Of a stretch of 64,000 nt of DNA, positions 51,347 through 60,876 are shown piece after piece. The notes under the pieces are model-generated. The model did not search any database, was not told the DNA's origin, and saw nothing but the letters and a program-made list of their open reading frames with translations. Location of the stretch: NCBI GenBank assembly GCA_041752735.1, contig JBGSVW010000035.1, positions 98,605 through 162,604 of the forward strand, read 5' to 3'. The stretch comes from UBA1422 sp041752735. Lineage in GTDB: Bacteria; Bacillota; Clostridia; Peptostreptococcales; Anaerovoracaceae. A program made the position numbers and the translations under genes. Position 1 is the first letter of the stretch. Each line of letters starts with the position of its first letter.

Positions 51347-51396
51347 ATAGTAGTGGTCGAGCTCCGCTTTTTAGGGGCTCGGCTATTATGTATTTT
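51347..51396 (+). terminator. Attenuator-like hairpin between rplL and rpoB
   Basis: A long stem (ATAGTAG plus CGAGCTCC pairing with GGGGCTCG plus CTATTAT), followed by G-TATTTTT. It probably reduces readthrough from the ribosomal genes into rpoBC. Confidence 0.8.
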
Positions 51397-51457
51397 TGGA
51401 GGGGGTAAAAAAACTGGTGCAAACCTTCAAAAAATCCGCTGGGAGCACAAAAATGCC

Positions 51458-51486
51458 TTGCCATATTAACACAATTGCGGTATAAT
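51458..51486 (+). promoter_or_regulatory. Promoter of rpoBC
   Basis: TTGCCA (51458-51463), 17-bp spacer and perfect TATAAT (51481-51486), 50 bp before the rpoB start. With the upstream hairpin it gives rpoBC separate control. Confidence 0.82.
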
Positions 51487-51536
51487 AATAGGCTGTCACA
51501 TAGTGTGATTTTATAAATTAACAAGGAGTGATAAAT

Positions 51537-54500
51537 ATGCCAAAAGCTATAAAGTTAGGTAAAGTCGAGCGTCAATCGTATTCCAAGATCAGTGAAGTCG
51601 CAGAGATGCCCAACCTAATTCAAATCCAGACGAAATCTTACAACTGGTTTGTAGAAGAAGGCTTGCGAGAAGTGTTTGAAGACATTTCACCCATCGAAGA
51701 TTATGCAGGAAACTTAGTACTTGAGTTTACTGATTATTCCTTAAGTGACCCGCCAAAGTATACGCAGGAAAAATGCAAAGAACGGGATGTTACTTATGCG
51801 GCACCCCTTAAAGTAAAGGTCAGATTAATTACAAATGAGACCGGTGAGGTCAAGGAACAGGAAGTTTTCATGGGTGACTTCCCTCTTATGACGGAAAAAG
51901 GAACTTTTATTTACAATGGCGCGGAACGTGTCGTTGTAACTCAGTTGGTTCGTTCTCCCGGACCTTACTACAAAAGAGAAATTGACGCCAAAACAGGAAA
52001 AGAACTTTATTCCACCCAGGTGATACCAAACCGGGGTGCTTGGCTTGAATATGAAACCGATTCCAACGAAAATCTTTCGGTGCGAGTTGACAGAACAAGA
52101 AAACAATCAATTGCTGCGCTGATTCGTGCTCTGGCAACAGAAGGTATCCGCCAGAAGACGTTCAACATCATCGAGCAGAAATACCGAGAAAAATACAAGC
52201 CTGAAAAAGGCTGGTCCATCAATAAATTGACTCCGGACGAAGTCAACACCTTGATAGTTGAGTTCAAAGATGAACTTCGCAAAAAAATTCGTCGATTCAA
52301 ACCGATTATGGCAGAAGACGCTCTGACGGATTTGGATGAACGTGGTCTGATTAAGTTTACTGAAACCGCCAGCGGCGTTGCACAGAAACTTCAATACGGC
52401 AACGACGACGAACTTCGAGCCATTTTTGGTGAGGACGAAAGACTGGATCGTTCCATCGAAAAAGATTCCACCAGCAATTACGACGAAGCCCTCAAAGAAA
52501 TCTACCGCAAGCTAAGACCGGGCGAACCCCCGACCTTCGACAGCGCGTACGATATCCTAGAGTCTTTGTTTTTCGATCCCAAGCGATATGACATCGCAAA
52601 AGTGGGTCGGTACAAGTACAACAAAAAACTAGGCATTGGAAACCGTATCGAAAGCGCAACCCTGGCAGAGGACATATTTGATCCCATGACAGGCGAGCTT
52701 TTGGCAGAAAAAGATACCTTGGTTTCCCTTGACTTATCTGCAATCATTGAAAATGCAGGCGTTCAGGAAGCAATGGTTTACGCCAAGACCTCCAAAGACA
52801 CCCTGACCAAAGTCATCGGCAACAACTTTGTCGCCATCGAAAACTTCATCAAGTTTGACATTGCAGACCTGAAAATTGCGAAGAAGGTCTACTTCCCGGT
52901 ACTTCGTGAGATTTTGGAAAGTTGCGCTGACGAAGATTCAATTCGGGCAGCCTTGCTTGCAAGAAAGAACGAACTTTCGCCTAAGCGGGTGATTGTCGAC
53001 GACATCATTGCATCGGTCAGTTATTTACTGAATCTAAGACACGGTATTGGTATGGTAGACGACATCGATCATCTTGGAAACAGACGGCTACGTACAGTTG
53101 GCGAACTTCTTCAAAACCAGTTCCGTATTGGGCTGGCAAGAATGGAACGAGTTGTCAAAGAAAGAATGACTATCCAGGACATTGAAGTCACCACTCCACA
53201 GGCACTGATGAATATCCGTCCAGTGACGGCGGCCATCAAGGAATTCTTTGGTAGCTCTCAGTTGTCCCAATTTATGGACCAAACCAACCCCCTTGCGGAG
53301 TTGACACACAAGAGAAGACTTTCGGCTCTGGGTCCAGGCGGTCTTTCAAGAGAACGTGCGGGATTTGAAGTTCGTGATGTACATCACTCACATTACGGCA
53401 GAATGTGCCCCATTGAAACACCGGAAGGACCCAACATCGGTCTAATCGGTTCTTTGACCACATATGGAATTATCAATGAGTATGGATTCATTGAAACCCC
53501 TTACTGGCCGGTCAAAGACGGAAAAGTTGTCAAAGACCCCAAACTTCTTCGTTATCTTTCAGCTGACGATGAAGAAAGAATGATTATTGCACAGGCTAAT
53601 GAGCCGCTGGATTCAAAGGGACAATTTGTCAACCTGAAGGTTGCATCCCGGGGAATGGGCGGAGACATTGACTTGGTTTCAAGAGACCACATCGACTACA
53701 TGGACGTTTCTCCCAAGCAGGTTGTATCCGTGGCTACGGCCATGATCCCCTTCCTTGAGAACGATGACGCCAACCGGGCCCTGATGGGTTCCAACATGCA
53801 GCGGCAGGCAGTACCTCTTATGATTACAGAAGCGCCTATTGTGGGAACAGGCATCGAGCACAAAGCCGCAAAAGACTCGGGTGTCGTTCAGATTGCCCGT
53901 GCCGCAGGGGTTGTTGAATTTGTTGATGGAGATGATATTCGTATCCGTCGAGATGACAACGGTGGTGTTGACAACTATAAACTACTTAAATTCAACCGTT
54001 CCAACCAGGGAACCTGTATCAACCAGCGCCCAATCGTTTTTCACGGGGAACACGTGGAAGAAGGAGAAGTCCTTGCTGATGGCCCTTCTACCCATAACGG
54101 CGAAGTTTCTCTTGGCAAAAACCTGCTGATTGGATTCATGACCTGGGAAGGCTACAACTATGAAGATGCAATTATCCTAAACGAAAGAATGATTATGGAT
54201 GATGTGCTGACTTCATTGCATATTGAAGAATACGAAGCAGAAGCCAGAGACACCAAGCTGGGTCCCGAAGAAATCACACGGGACATCCCAAATGTTGGTG
54301 AAGACGCACTCCGCGACCTTGACGAGGAAGGAATCATCCGCATTGGTGCGGAAGTCTCCTCCTCAGATATTCTTGTGGGAAAAGTTACCCCGAAGGGTGA
54401 AGCGGACCTCAGCGCAGAAGAACGGTTGCTCCGTGCCATCTTTGGTGAGAAAGCCAAGGAAGTTCGAGATACTTCTGTAAAGATGCCTCATGGCGAAGCC

Positions 54501-55553
54501 GGTATTGTAGTAGATGTAAAAGTATTTACCCGAGACAGTGAAGGCGAATTGCCTCCCGGCGTTAACAAGGTTGTCCGCGTTTACGTGGCCACCAAGCGCA
54601 AGATTAGTGTCGGCGACAAGATGGCAGGACGTCACGGAAACAAAGGCGTTATCTCCAGAATTTTGCCTGAAGAAGATATGCCTTTCATGGAAGATGGTAA
54701 CGCACTGCAGGTGATGCTAAATCCCCTGGGCGTTCCTTCCCGTATGAATGTCGGACAGGTACTGGAAGTCCATCTGGGCCTGGCAGCCAAGAGAAAGGGT
54801 TGGATGATTTCCACCCCGGTATTTGACGGCGCTAACGAAAAAGACATCATCAACCTCCTAAAAGAGGTAGGCTATGATGAAAGTGGAAAATTGAAGCTGA
54901 GAGATGGAAGAACCGGCGAGTATTTTGATAATCCGGTTACCGTTGGCTACATGTATATGTTGAAACTGCATCATTTGGTTGATGACAAAATCCATGCCAG
55001 AAGCACCGGCCCGTACTCCCTGGTTACTCAGCAGCCGTTGGGTGGTAAGGCGCAGTTCGGTGGACAGCGTTTTGGAGAAATGGAAGTTTGGGCATTGGAA
55101 GCCTATGGTGCGGCCTACACATTGCAAGAAATCCTCACCGTCAAATCTGACGATATCGTCGGTCGTGTAAAGACTTACGAAGCCATCGTCAAAGGCGAAA
55201 ACATTCCGGAACCAGGCATTCCAGAGTCATTCAAAGTATTGATCAAGGAAATGCAGAGTTTGGGGCTAGATGTCAAGGTGCTGACCGAAGACGAGAAAGA
55301 AATCGAAATCAAAGAAAGCACCGGTCTGGAAGACTTGGTCGGATTGGATGAAATCATTGATACCGAACCGGAACTTCTAGGGGATGACGATTTGTTCGCT
55401 GACGAAGATTTGGCCAAGGCCATCACCGGAATCGGCGACGAAGACGAACTCCTTTTGGACGATGCCGACGAAGCAGATGAAGTCATTGAAGCGGACGAAG
55501 AGTTGCCCGAAGATGTGGATATTTTAGAAGAAAATCCAGAAGATAAAGTATAG
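51537..55553 (+). CDS. rpoB: DNA-directed RNA polymerase subunit beta
   Basis: Beta subunit, 1338 aa, forming half of the catalytic cleft. The rifampicin-binding region SSQLSQFMDQTNPLAELTHK near residue 590 and the nucleotide-site regions GDKMAGRHGNKGVIS near 1025 are intact. Longer than most Firmicute RpoB (about 1190-1250). The last 79 residues contain about 35 Asp/Glu and only 2 Lys. ATG 51537 is preferred; a GTG three codons earlier overlaps the AAGGAGTG ribosome site. Cotranscribed with rpoC. Confidence 0.97.
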   Translation: MPKAIKLGKVERQSYSKISEVAEMPNLIQIQTKSYNWFVEEGLREVFEDISPIEDYAGNLVLEFTDYSLSDPPKYTQEKCKERDVTYAAPLKVKVRLITNETGEVKEQEVFMGDFPLMTEKGTFIYNGAERVVVTQLVRSPGPYYKREIDAKTGKELYSTQVIPNRGAWLEYETDSNENLSVRVDRTRKQSIAALIRALATEGIRQKTFNIIEQKYREKYKPEKGWSINKLTPDEVNTLIVEFKDELRKKIRRFKPIMAEDALTDLDERGLIKFTETASGVAQKLQYGNDDELRAIFGEDERLDRSIEKDSTSNYDEALKEIYRKLRPGEPPTFDSAYDILESLFFDPKRYDIAKVGRYKYNKKLGIGNRIESATLAEDIFDPMTGELLAEKDTLVSLDLSAIIENAGVQEAMVYAKTSKDTLTKVIGNNFVAIENFIKFDIADLKIAKKVYFPVLREILESCADEDSIRAALLARKNELSPKRVIVDDIIASVSYLLNLRHGIGMVDDIDHLGNRRLRTVGELLQNQFRIGLARMERVVKERMTIQDIEVTTPQALMNIRPVTAAIKEFFGSSQLSQFMDQTNPLAELTHKRRLSALGPGGLSRERAGFEVRDVHHSHYGRMCPIETPEGPNIGLIGSLTTYGIINEYGFIETPYWPVKDGKVVKDPKLLRYLSADDEERMIIAQANEPLDSKGQFVNLKVASRGMGGDIDLVSRDHIDYMDVSPKQVVSVATAMIPFLENDDANRALMGSNMQRQAVPLMITEAPIVGTGIEHKAAKDSGVVQIARAAGVVEFVDGDDIRIRRDDNGGVDNYKLLKFNRSNQGTCINQRPIVFHGEHVEEGEVLADGPSTHNGEVSLGKNLLIGFMTWEGYNYEDAIILNERMIMDDVLTSLHIEEYEAEARDTKLGPEEITRDIPNVGEDALRDLDEEGIIRIGAEVSSSDILVGKVTPKGEADLSAEERLLRAIFGEKAKEVRDTSVKMPHGEAGIVVDVKVFTRDSEGELPPGVNKVVRVYVATKRKISVGDKMAGRHGNKGVISRILPEEDMPFMEDGNALQVMLNPLGVPSRMNVGQVLEVHLGLAAKRKGWMISTPVFDGANEKDIINLLKEVGYDESGKLKLRDGRTGEYFDNPVTVGYMYMLKLHHLVDDKIHARSTGPYSLVTQQPLGGKAQFGGQRFGEMEVWALEAYGAAYTLQEILTVKSDDIVGRVKTYEAIVKGENIPEPGIPESFKVLIKEMQSLGLDVKVLTEDEKEIEIKESTGLEDLVGLDEIIDTEPELLGDDDLFADEDLAKAITGIGDEDELLLDDADEADEVIEADEELPEDVDILEENPEDKV

Positions 55554-55567
55554 GGAGGAGAGAGTAC

Positions 55568-58500
55568 ATGACAGAGAACTACTATGAGTTAAATAATTTT
55601 GAGTCATTACAGATTGGTCTGGCCTCCACCGATAAAATATTAAGCTGGTCCAGAGGGGAAGTAACAGAACCGGAGACCATTAACTACAGAACCCTCAAAC
55701 CGGAACCTAACGGACTTTTTTGCGAAAAGATTTTCGGACCCCAAAAGGACTGGGAATGCCATTGCGGAAAATACAAAAAGATTCGCTACAAGGGAATTGT
55801 CTGCGACAAGTGCGGCGTAGAAGTCACCAAGGCAAAAGTCAGACGGGAACGTATGGGCCACATTAAATTGGCAGCCCCGGTTTCCCATATCTGGTATTTC
55901 AAAGGAATCCCCAGCAGAATGGGTCTTGTTCTAGACATGACACCCAGAAACCTGGAGAAAATCCTATACTTTGCTGCATACGTAGTACTGGAACCCGGTG
56001 ACAGTGGTTTTGATTACAAAGAACTGATCAACGAGCAACAGTATGCAGAAACTAAAAAGACCCATGGCGACACATTCAAAGCCGGAATCGGTGCAGATGC
56101 AGTACGTCAGCTGATGACCCATATCGATTTGGTTGCCATGTCTGCTGAACTGCGAGATGCCCTCAAAAAAGCCACCGGCCAAAAGAAAATCAGAATCGTC
56201 AGAAGGCTGGAAGTCATCGAGGCACTCAGACTGTCCGGCAACAAACCTGAATGGATGATCATGGAAGTCATTCCAGTCATTCCACCCGATATCAGACCTA
56301 TGGTTCAGTTGGACGGTGGACGTTTTGCCACCTCCGACCTAAATGATTTATATAGAAGAGTCATCAACAGAAACAACCGTCTCAGCAGATTGCTTGAACT
56401 TGGCGCACCGGACATCATCGTCCGTAACGAAAAGCGTATGCTTCAAGAAGCTGTAGATGCGTTGATTGACAACGGTCGAAGAGGCCGGCCTGTCACAGGT
56501 CCCGGATCAAGACCCCTCAAATCCCTTTCAGATATGCTGAAGGGCAAGCAGGGTCGTTTCCGACAGAACCTACTGGGCAAGCGGGTTGACTATTCGGGTC
56601 GTTCGGTTATCGTCGTAGGTCCGGAACTTCGTTTCTGGCAGTGTGGTCTTCCCAAGAAGATGGCACTGGAGCTTTTCAAGCCTTTCATCATGAAAAAGCT
56701 GGTGGAAAATGGCGATGCTCATAACATCAAGAGTGCCAAACGAATGGTCGAAAAAGTCAGACCTGAAGTATGGGACGTATTAGAAGATATTATTCAGGAG
56801 CATCCGGTTCTTTTGAACCGTGCCCCAACCCTGCATAGACTTGGTATCCAAGCTTTCGAGCCGGTGCTGGTGGAAGGCAAAGCCATCAAACTGCATCCCC
56901 TGGTATGTACGGCATTCAACGCCGACTTCGACGGAGACCAGATGGCGGTTCATGTACCCCTTTCCATGGAAGCCCAGGCGGAAGCCAGGTTCCTCATGCT
57001 TTCGGTGAACAATATTTTGGCACCGAAGGATGGCGCGCCGATTACCACACCGACCCAGGATATGATTTTGGGAAGTTATTACCTGACCCATGAAGGAACG
57101 GTCGACCGTAGCACTGCAGCGGACAAAGGCGATGGCAAGATTTTTGCGGACATCAACGAAATGCTGATGGCCTACGAAAATAAAGAAGTCGGCCTCCATG
57201 CCAAAGTCAAGGTCAAGCGATTATTCGGACAGGATGATGTAAGGGGCAAATTGGTTGAGTCAACCGTTGGACGGTTCATCTTTAACCAGCAGATTCCCCA
57301 GGACCTGGGATTTGTGGAAGACCGAAAGGCCGACCCCTATTCACTGGAAGTGGATTTCCTCTGTGACAAAAAACGATTGGGCCATATCATTGACCGATGT
57401 TACCGAATTCACGGGAATACCGGAACCGCATTGATGCTGGATTATATTAAAGACATTGGGTTCCACTATTCGACCATTGGTGCGATTACAATCAGTATTT
57501 CCGACATGGAAATCCCGAAAGAAAAGCAAACCATTTTGGCCGCTTCGGAAGCCAAAGTCGCCAAATATGAAGACGCTTACAACAGAGGACTGGTTTCCGG
57601 AACAGAGCGATACGAAAAAGTTATCGAAATCTGGAACAAAACCACCGATGATGTAGCTAACGCGTTGATGGACTCTCTGGGTACCCTGAATAACTTGTAT
57701 ATCATGGCACATTCAGGCGCCAGAGGAAGCAAGAACCAGATTCGTCAGATCGGCGGCATGAGAGGCCTGATGGCCAATGCAACCGGTAAGACCATCGAAA
57801 TCCCAATCAAAGCAAACTTCCGGGAAGGACTTTCCGTCCTGGAGTACTTTATCTCCACCAACGGTGCAAGAAAAGGTTTGGCGGATACCGCTCTTCGAAC
57901 AGCAGACTCAGGCTACCTGACCAGACGTTTGGTAGACGTATCCCATAACGTCATTGTACGGGATGTGGACTGCGGAACCGGAGAAGGCATTGAAGTACGA
58001 GCCTTTACCGATGGCAAAGAAATCATCGAGCCATTGAAGCTTCGAATCATCGGAAGAATTTCCCTGACGGATATTCTTCACCCCAAAACCGGTGAAGTGA
58101 TTTGTGAGCAAAACCAGGAAATTACCGAGGACATCGCTGACATGATAGAAAAAGCTGAGATTACCTCAGTTGCAATCAGATCGGTTATGACCTGCCAAAG
58201 CAAAACAGGCATTTGTGCCATGTGCTATGGACGTAACCTGGCCAATGGTGAAAGAGTCAACATCGGCGAATCTGTCGGCATCACTGCCGCTCAGTCCATC
58301 GGCGAACCGGGCACCCAGTTGACCATGAGAACCTTCCACACCGGCGGTGTGGCAGGTGCCGACATCACCCACGGTCTGCCTAGAGTTGAAGAACTTTTCG
58401 AAGCCAGAAAGCCCAAAGGACTTGCAGAAATCTGCGAATCCAGCGGTACCGTTTATTCCATCACCCAGGACAAGGACAACAAAACCGAAGTCATTATCCG

Positions 58501-59689
58501 GGGCGACGAGGAAAGAAGCTACATCGTATCCTTTGGCGCCAGACTTGCTGTGGAACAGGGCGACTATGTGGAAGCCGGTGACAACATCACCAAGGGTCCA
58601 CTGAATCCCCACGACATACTAAGACTCAAAGGCGTGGAAGGTGTATACCAATATCTGCTGAAAGAAGTCCAAAGAGTGTACAAACTCCAGGGCGTAGACA
58701 TCAACGACAAGCACGTTGAAGTCATTGTCAGCCAGATGCTGGGCAAATACAAAATAGAAGAATGTGGCGATACCACGCTGCTGCCGGGTGGCCTTTATAC
58801 CAAGTTCGAAATCGAAGACGCCCAAAATGTTGTTCTGAACGGAGTCAAAACTAACGCCGACAAACCTCAAAGTGATTTCAGCAAACCAGAAGAAACTAGC
58901 AAAGAGCAAGAGGCTGAAAGGGACAGAAGGGCTGAGGTTCTAAAAAATGCGAAAACAGCACTTGAGAATCTGAATAATGACATCAAGGATCTAAAAACCC
59001 AAATTTCGGAAAAGAAGAACTTGATTTCGGAGATGCAAGAAGCACATGAAGAACCTCCAAAGTTCGAAGTTTACATTCAAGATAAGCCGGAAATCACAAA
59101 AGAGATTCTTGCTGAAATGATTGCTGACGAGAACAACAAACTTGCTGCATTGACGGCTGACAAGAAGAACAAAGAATCACAATTGCCTAATGCCAAAAAA
59201 GAAGTAGAAAGCGCAGAGAAGAATTATCAGAAGGCGTGTGACAATTTCGACTATTATCAGAACGAACCAAAAGATTCTAACAAGTCTTCAGGCAGAGAAC
59301 TTGCCACCGTACAACAGGTACTCCTTGGCATCACCAAGGCATCCCTTGCTACCAATTCATTCCTTTCCGCAGCATCCTTCCAGGAGACCACCCGTGTCCT
59401 GACCGATGCAGCCATCAAAGGAAAGAACGACAAGCTTTTGGGCCTCAAAGAAAACGTCATCATCGGCAAGTTGATTCCTGCCGGTACCGGTATGAAGCGA
59501 TATCGTAACATCAAAGTCGATTACGGTGTGAACACCGAATTGATGGAGAATTACAAGCTGAACAACGACTATGAAGACGAATTCGAAGGTGGTGCAGAGC
59601 AAGGTAGTTTAGCAGAATCCGACTTTGAAGTACGTGTTTCCGATGATGGTATTGAAATCATCCGAGACAATAACGAAAGCAAAATTTAA
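55568..59689 (+). CDS. rpoC: DNA-directed RNA polymerase subunit beta' with a C-terminal-region insertion
   Basis: Beta' subunit, 1373 aa. The zinc ribbon CHCGKYKKIRYKGIVCDKCG near residue 60, the catalytic NADFDGDQMAVH near 450, and the trigger-loop region TQLTMRTFHTGGVAG near 920 are present. Between LLPGGLYTKFEIEDAQ (about 1075-1087) and VLLGITKASLATNSF (from about 1248) lies about 150 residues of charged, coiled-coil-like sequence (about 1092-1240) where homologues have a short linker. The segment has no signs of frameshift or intein. Starts 14 bp after rpoB with AGGGAGGAGAG. Confidence 0.97.
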   Translation: MTENYYELNNFESLQIGLASTDKILSWSRGEVTEPETINYRTLKPEPNGLFCEKIFGPQKDWECHCGKYKKIRYKGIVCDKCGVEVTKAKVRRERMGHIKLAAPVSHIWYFKGIPSRMGLVLDMTPRNLEKILYFAAYVVLEPGDSGFDYKELINEQQYAETKKTHGDTFKAGIGADAVRQLMTHIDLVAMSAELRDALKKATGQKKIRIVRRLEVIEALRLSGNKPEWMIMEVIPVIPPDIRPMVQLDGGRFATSDLNDLYRRVINRNNRLSRLLELGAPDIIVRNEKRMLQEAVDALIDNGRRGRPVTGPGSRPLKSLSDMLKGKQGRFRQNLLGKRVDYSGRSVIVVGPELRFWQCGLPKKMALELFKPFIMKKLVENGDAHNIKSAKRMVEKVRPEVWDVLEDIIQEHPVLLNRAPTLHRLGIQAFEPVLVEGKAIKLHPLVCTAFNADFDGDQMAVHVPLSMEAQAEARFLMLSVNNILAPKDGAPITTPTQDMILGSYYLTHEGTVDRSTAADKGDGKIFADINEMLMAYENKEVGLHAKVKVKRLFGQDDVRGKLVESTVGRFIFNQQIPQDLGFVEDRKADPYSLEVDFLCDKKRLGHIIDRCYRIHGNTGTALMLDYIKDIGFHYSTIGAITISISDMEIPKEKQTILAASEAKVAKYEDAYNRGLVSGTERYEKVIEIWNKTTDDVANALMDSLGTLNNLYIMAHSGARGSKNQIRQIGGMRGLMANATGKTIEIPIKANFREGLSVLEYFISTNGARKGLADTALRTADSGYLTRRLVDVSHNVIVRDVDCGTGEGIEVRAFTDGKEIIEPLKLRIIGRISLTDILHPKTGEVICEQNQEITEDIADMIEKAEITSVAIRSVMTCQSKTGICAMCYGRNLANGERVNIGESVGITAAQSIGEPGTQLTMRTFHTGGVAGADITHGLPRVEELFEARKPKGLAEICESSGTVYSITQDKDNKTEVIIRGDEERSYIVSFGARLAVEQGDYVEAGDNITKGPLNPHDILRLKGVEGVYQYLLKEVQRVYKLQGVDINDKHVEVIVSQMLGKYKIEECGDTTLLPGGLYTKFEIEDAQNVVLNGVKTNADKPQSDFSKPEETSKEQEAERDRRAEVLKNAKTALENLNNDIKDLKTQISEKKNLISEMQEAHEEPPKFEVYIQDKPEITKEILAEMIADENNKLAALTADKKNKESQLPNAKKEVESAEKNYQKACDNFDYYQNEPKDSNKSSGRELATVQQVLLGITKASLATNSFLSAASFQETTRVLTDAAIKGKNDKLLGLKENVIIGKLIPAGTGMKRYRNIKVDYGVNTELMENYKLNNDYEDEFEGGAEQGSLAESDFEVRVSDDGIEIIRDNNESKI

Positions 59690-59701
59690 TGAATGTACGG
59701 C

Positions 59702-59732
59702 CGGGGGGCCATGGGTCCCCCGACAAATTCTC
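59702..59732 (+). repeat. GC-rich hairpin after rpoC
   Basis: CGGGGG and CCCCCG arms form a stem around GCCATGGGT-type loop 12 bp after the rpoC stop. No T run follows, so it may be a pause, processing or weak terminator signal. Confidence 0.45.
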
Positions 59733-59733
59733 A

Positions 59734-59761
59734 TTGACAGTATCACTAATTTTGTGATAAA
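59734..59761 (+). promoter_or_regulatory. Candidate promoter for rpsL-rpsG-fusA-tuf
   Basis: Perfect TTGACA (59734-59739) with an extended -10-like TGT-GATAAA (59753-59761) at 16-bp spacing. A small hairpin GAGCCC/GGGCT lies in the leader near 59778-59794. Confidence 0.55.
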
Positions 59762-59838
59762 CTGACTTTTGGTTTTGAGCCCATTTGGGCTGAAAATAGA
59801 ACTAAATTCCTTACAAAAAAAGGAGAAAGGAGAATCAA

Positions 59839-60255
59839 ATGCCAACCATTAACCAATTGGTACGACAAGGCAGAGTCCGCGATGTAAAGAAGTCCACAGC
59901 ACCTGCTCTCGGCAAGGGAATGAACACCCTGAGAAGAGTTGCCACAAACATCAATTCACCGCAAAAGAGAGGTGTCTGCACATCTGTAAAGACAGTAACA
60001 CCTAAAAAGCCGAATTCGGCCCTCAGAAAGATTGCCAGAGTCCGTCTGACCAATGGAATCGAAGTGACTGCGTACATCCCAGGAATCGGACATAATTTGC
60101 AGGAGCACAGTGTTGTCCTGATCAGAGGCGGAAGAGTCAAAGACCTTCCCGGTGTCAGATACCACATTGTCAGAGGAACCCTGGACACAGCCGGAGTCAA
60201 CAATCGTATTCAGGCCAGATCCAAGTATGGCGCGAAGCGTCCAAAGAAAAAGTAG
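59839..60255 (+). CDS. rpsL: 30S ribosomal protein S12
   Basis: Decoding-site protein of 138 aa. TPKKPNSALRKIARVRL near residue 53 and GGRVKDLPGVRYHIVRG near 98 include the usual lysines of streptomycin-sensitive S12. AAAGGAGAAAGGAG precedes the ATG. Usually an L7Ae-like gene precedes it in Firmicutes; none is here. Confidence 0.97.
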   Translation: MPTINQLVRQGRVRDVKKSTAPALGKGMNTLRRVATNINSPQKRGVCTSVKTVTPKKPNSALRKIARVRLTNGIEVTAYIPGIGHNLQEHSVVLIRGGRVKDLPGVRYHIVRGTLDTAGVNNRIQARSKYGAKRPKKK

Positions 60256-60369
60256 GAAATTTCGGGAACATGCCCTTAATGATAGATATCATTGAGCATC
60301 ACGGCTTGGATAACCATTTTATGGCTTCGAGTCGAGTACCGAAAGCATTATGGCAAGGAGGGAAGAGAA

Positions 60370-60840
60370 GTGCCAAGAAAAGGAAACGTCCCAAAGCGGG
60401 AAGTGCTTCCTGATCCAGTTTACGGAAGTGTTGTGGTGGCGAAGCTCATCAACAGCATCATGTTAGACGGAAAAAAAGGAACAGCACAATCCATCGTCTA
60501 TGACGCCTTTGAACAGGTGAGCAAGACGACTGGAGAAAATGCTTTGGAAGTATTTGAAAAAGCAATGAACAACATCATGCCGGTCTTAGAAGTTAAGGCA
60601 AGGCGTGTAGGTGGTGCAAACTACCAGGTTCCAATGGAAGTTAGAGCTGAAAGAAGAGAAACCCTGGGAATCCGGTGGCTGACTAAGTACACCAGAGCCC
60701 GAGGCGAAAAAACCATGTCAGACAGACTGGCCAAGGAACTCATGGATGCAGCCAACAGCACCGGCGCATCAGTAAAGAAAAAAGAAGATACTCACAAAAT
60801 GGCAGATGCCAACAGAGCGTTTGCACACTATCGTTGGTAG
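60370..60840 (+). CDS. rpsG: 30S ribosomal protein S7
   Basis: 16S rRNA assembly protein of 156 aa starting (V/M)PRKGNVPKREVLPDPVY. The GTG at 60370 is chosen because AAGGAGGG lies 8 bases upstream and the family start matches; a longer open frame begins at 60292. The C-terminus ends with ANRAFAHYRW. Confidence 0.96.
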   Translation: MPRKGNVPKREVLPDPVYGSVVVAKLINSIMLDGKKGTAQSIVYDAFEQVSKTTGENALEVFEKAMNNIMPVLEVKARRVGGANYQVPMEVRAERRETLGIRWLTKYTRARGEKTMSDRLAKELMDAANSTGASVKKKEDTHKMADANRAFAHYRW

Positions 60841-60876
60841 TATGCAAAAGAAGCTAATTGGAAAGGAGGTAACCGG

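Noticed and set aside
58840..59290. RpoC insertion as an intein
   Set aside because: No splice-junction Cys/Ser plus His-Asn pair, no endonuclease motifs, and the segment is too short and helical.
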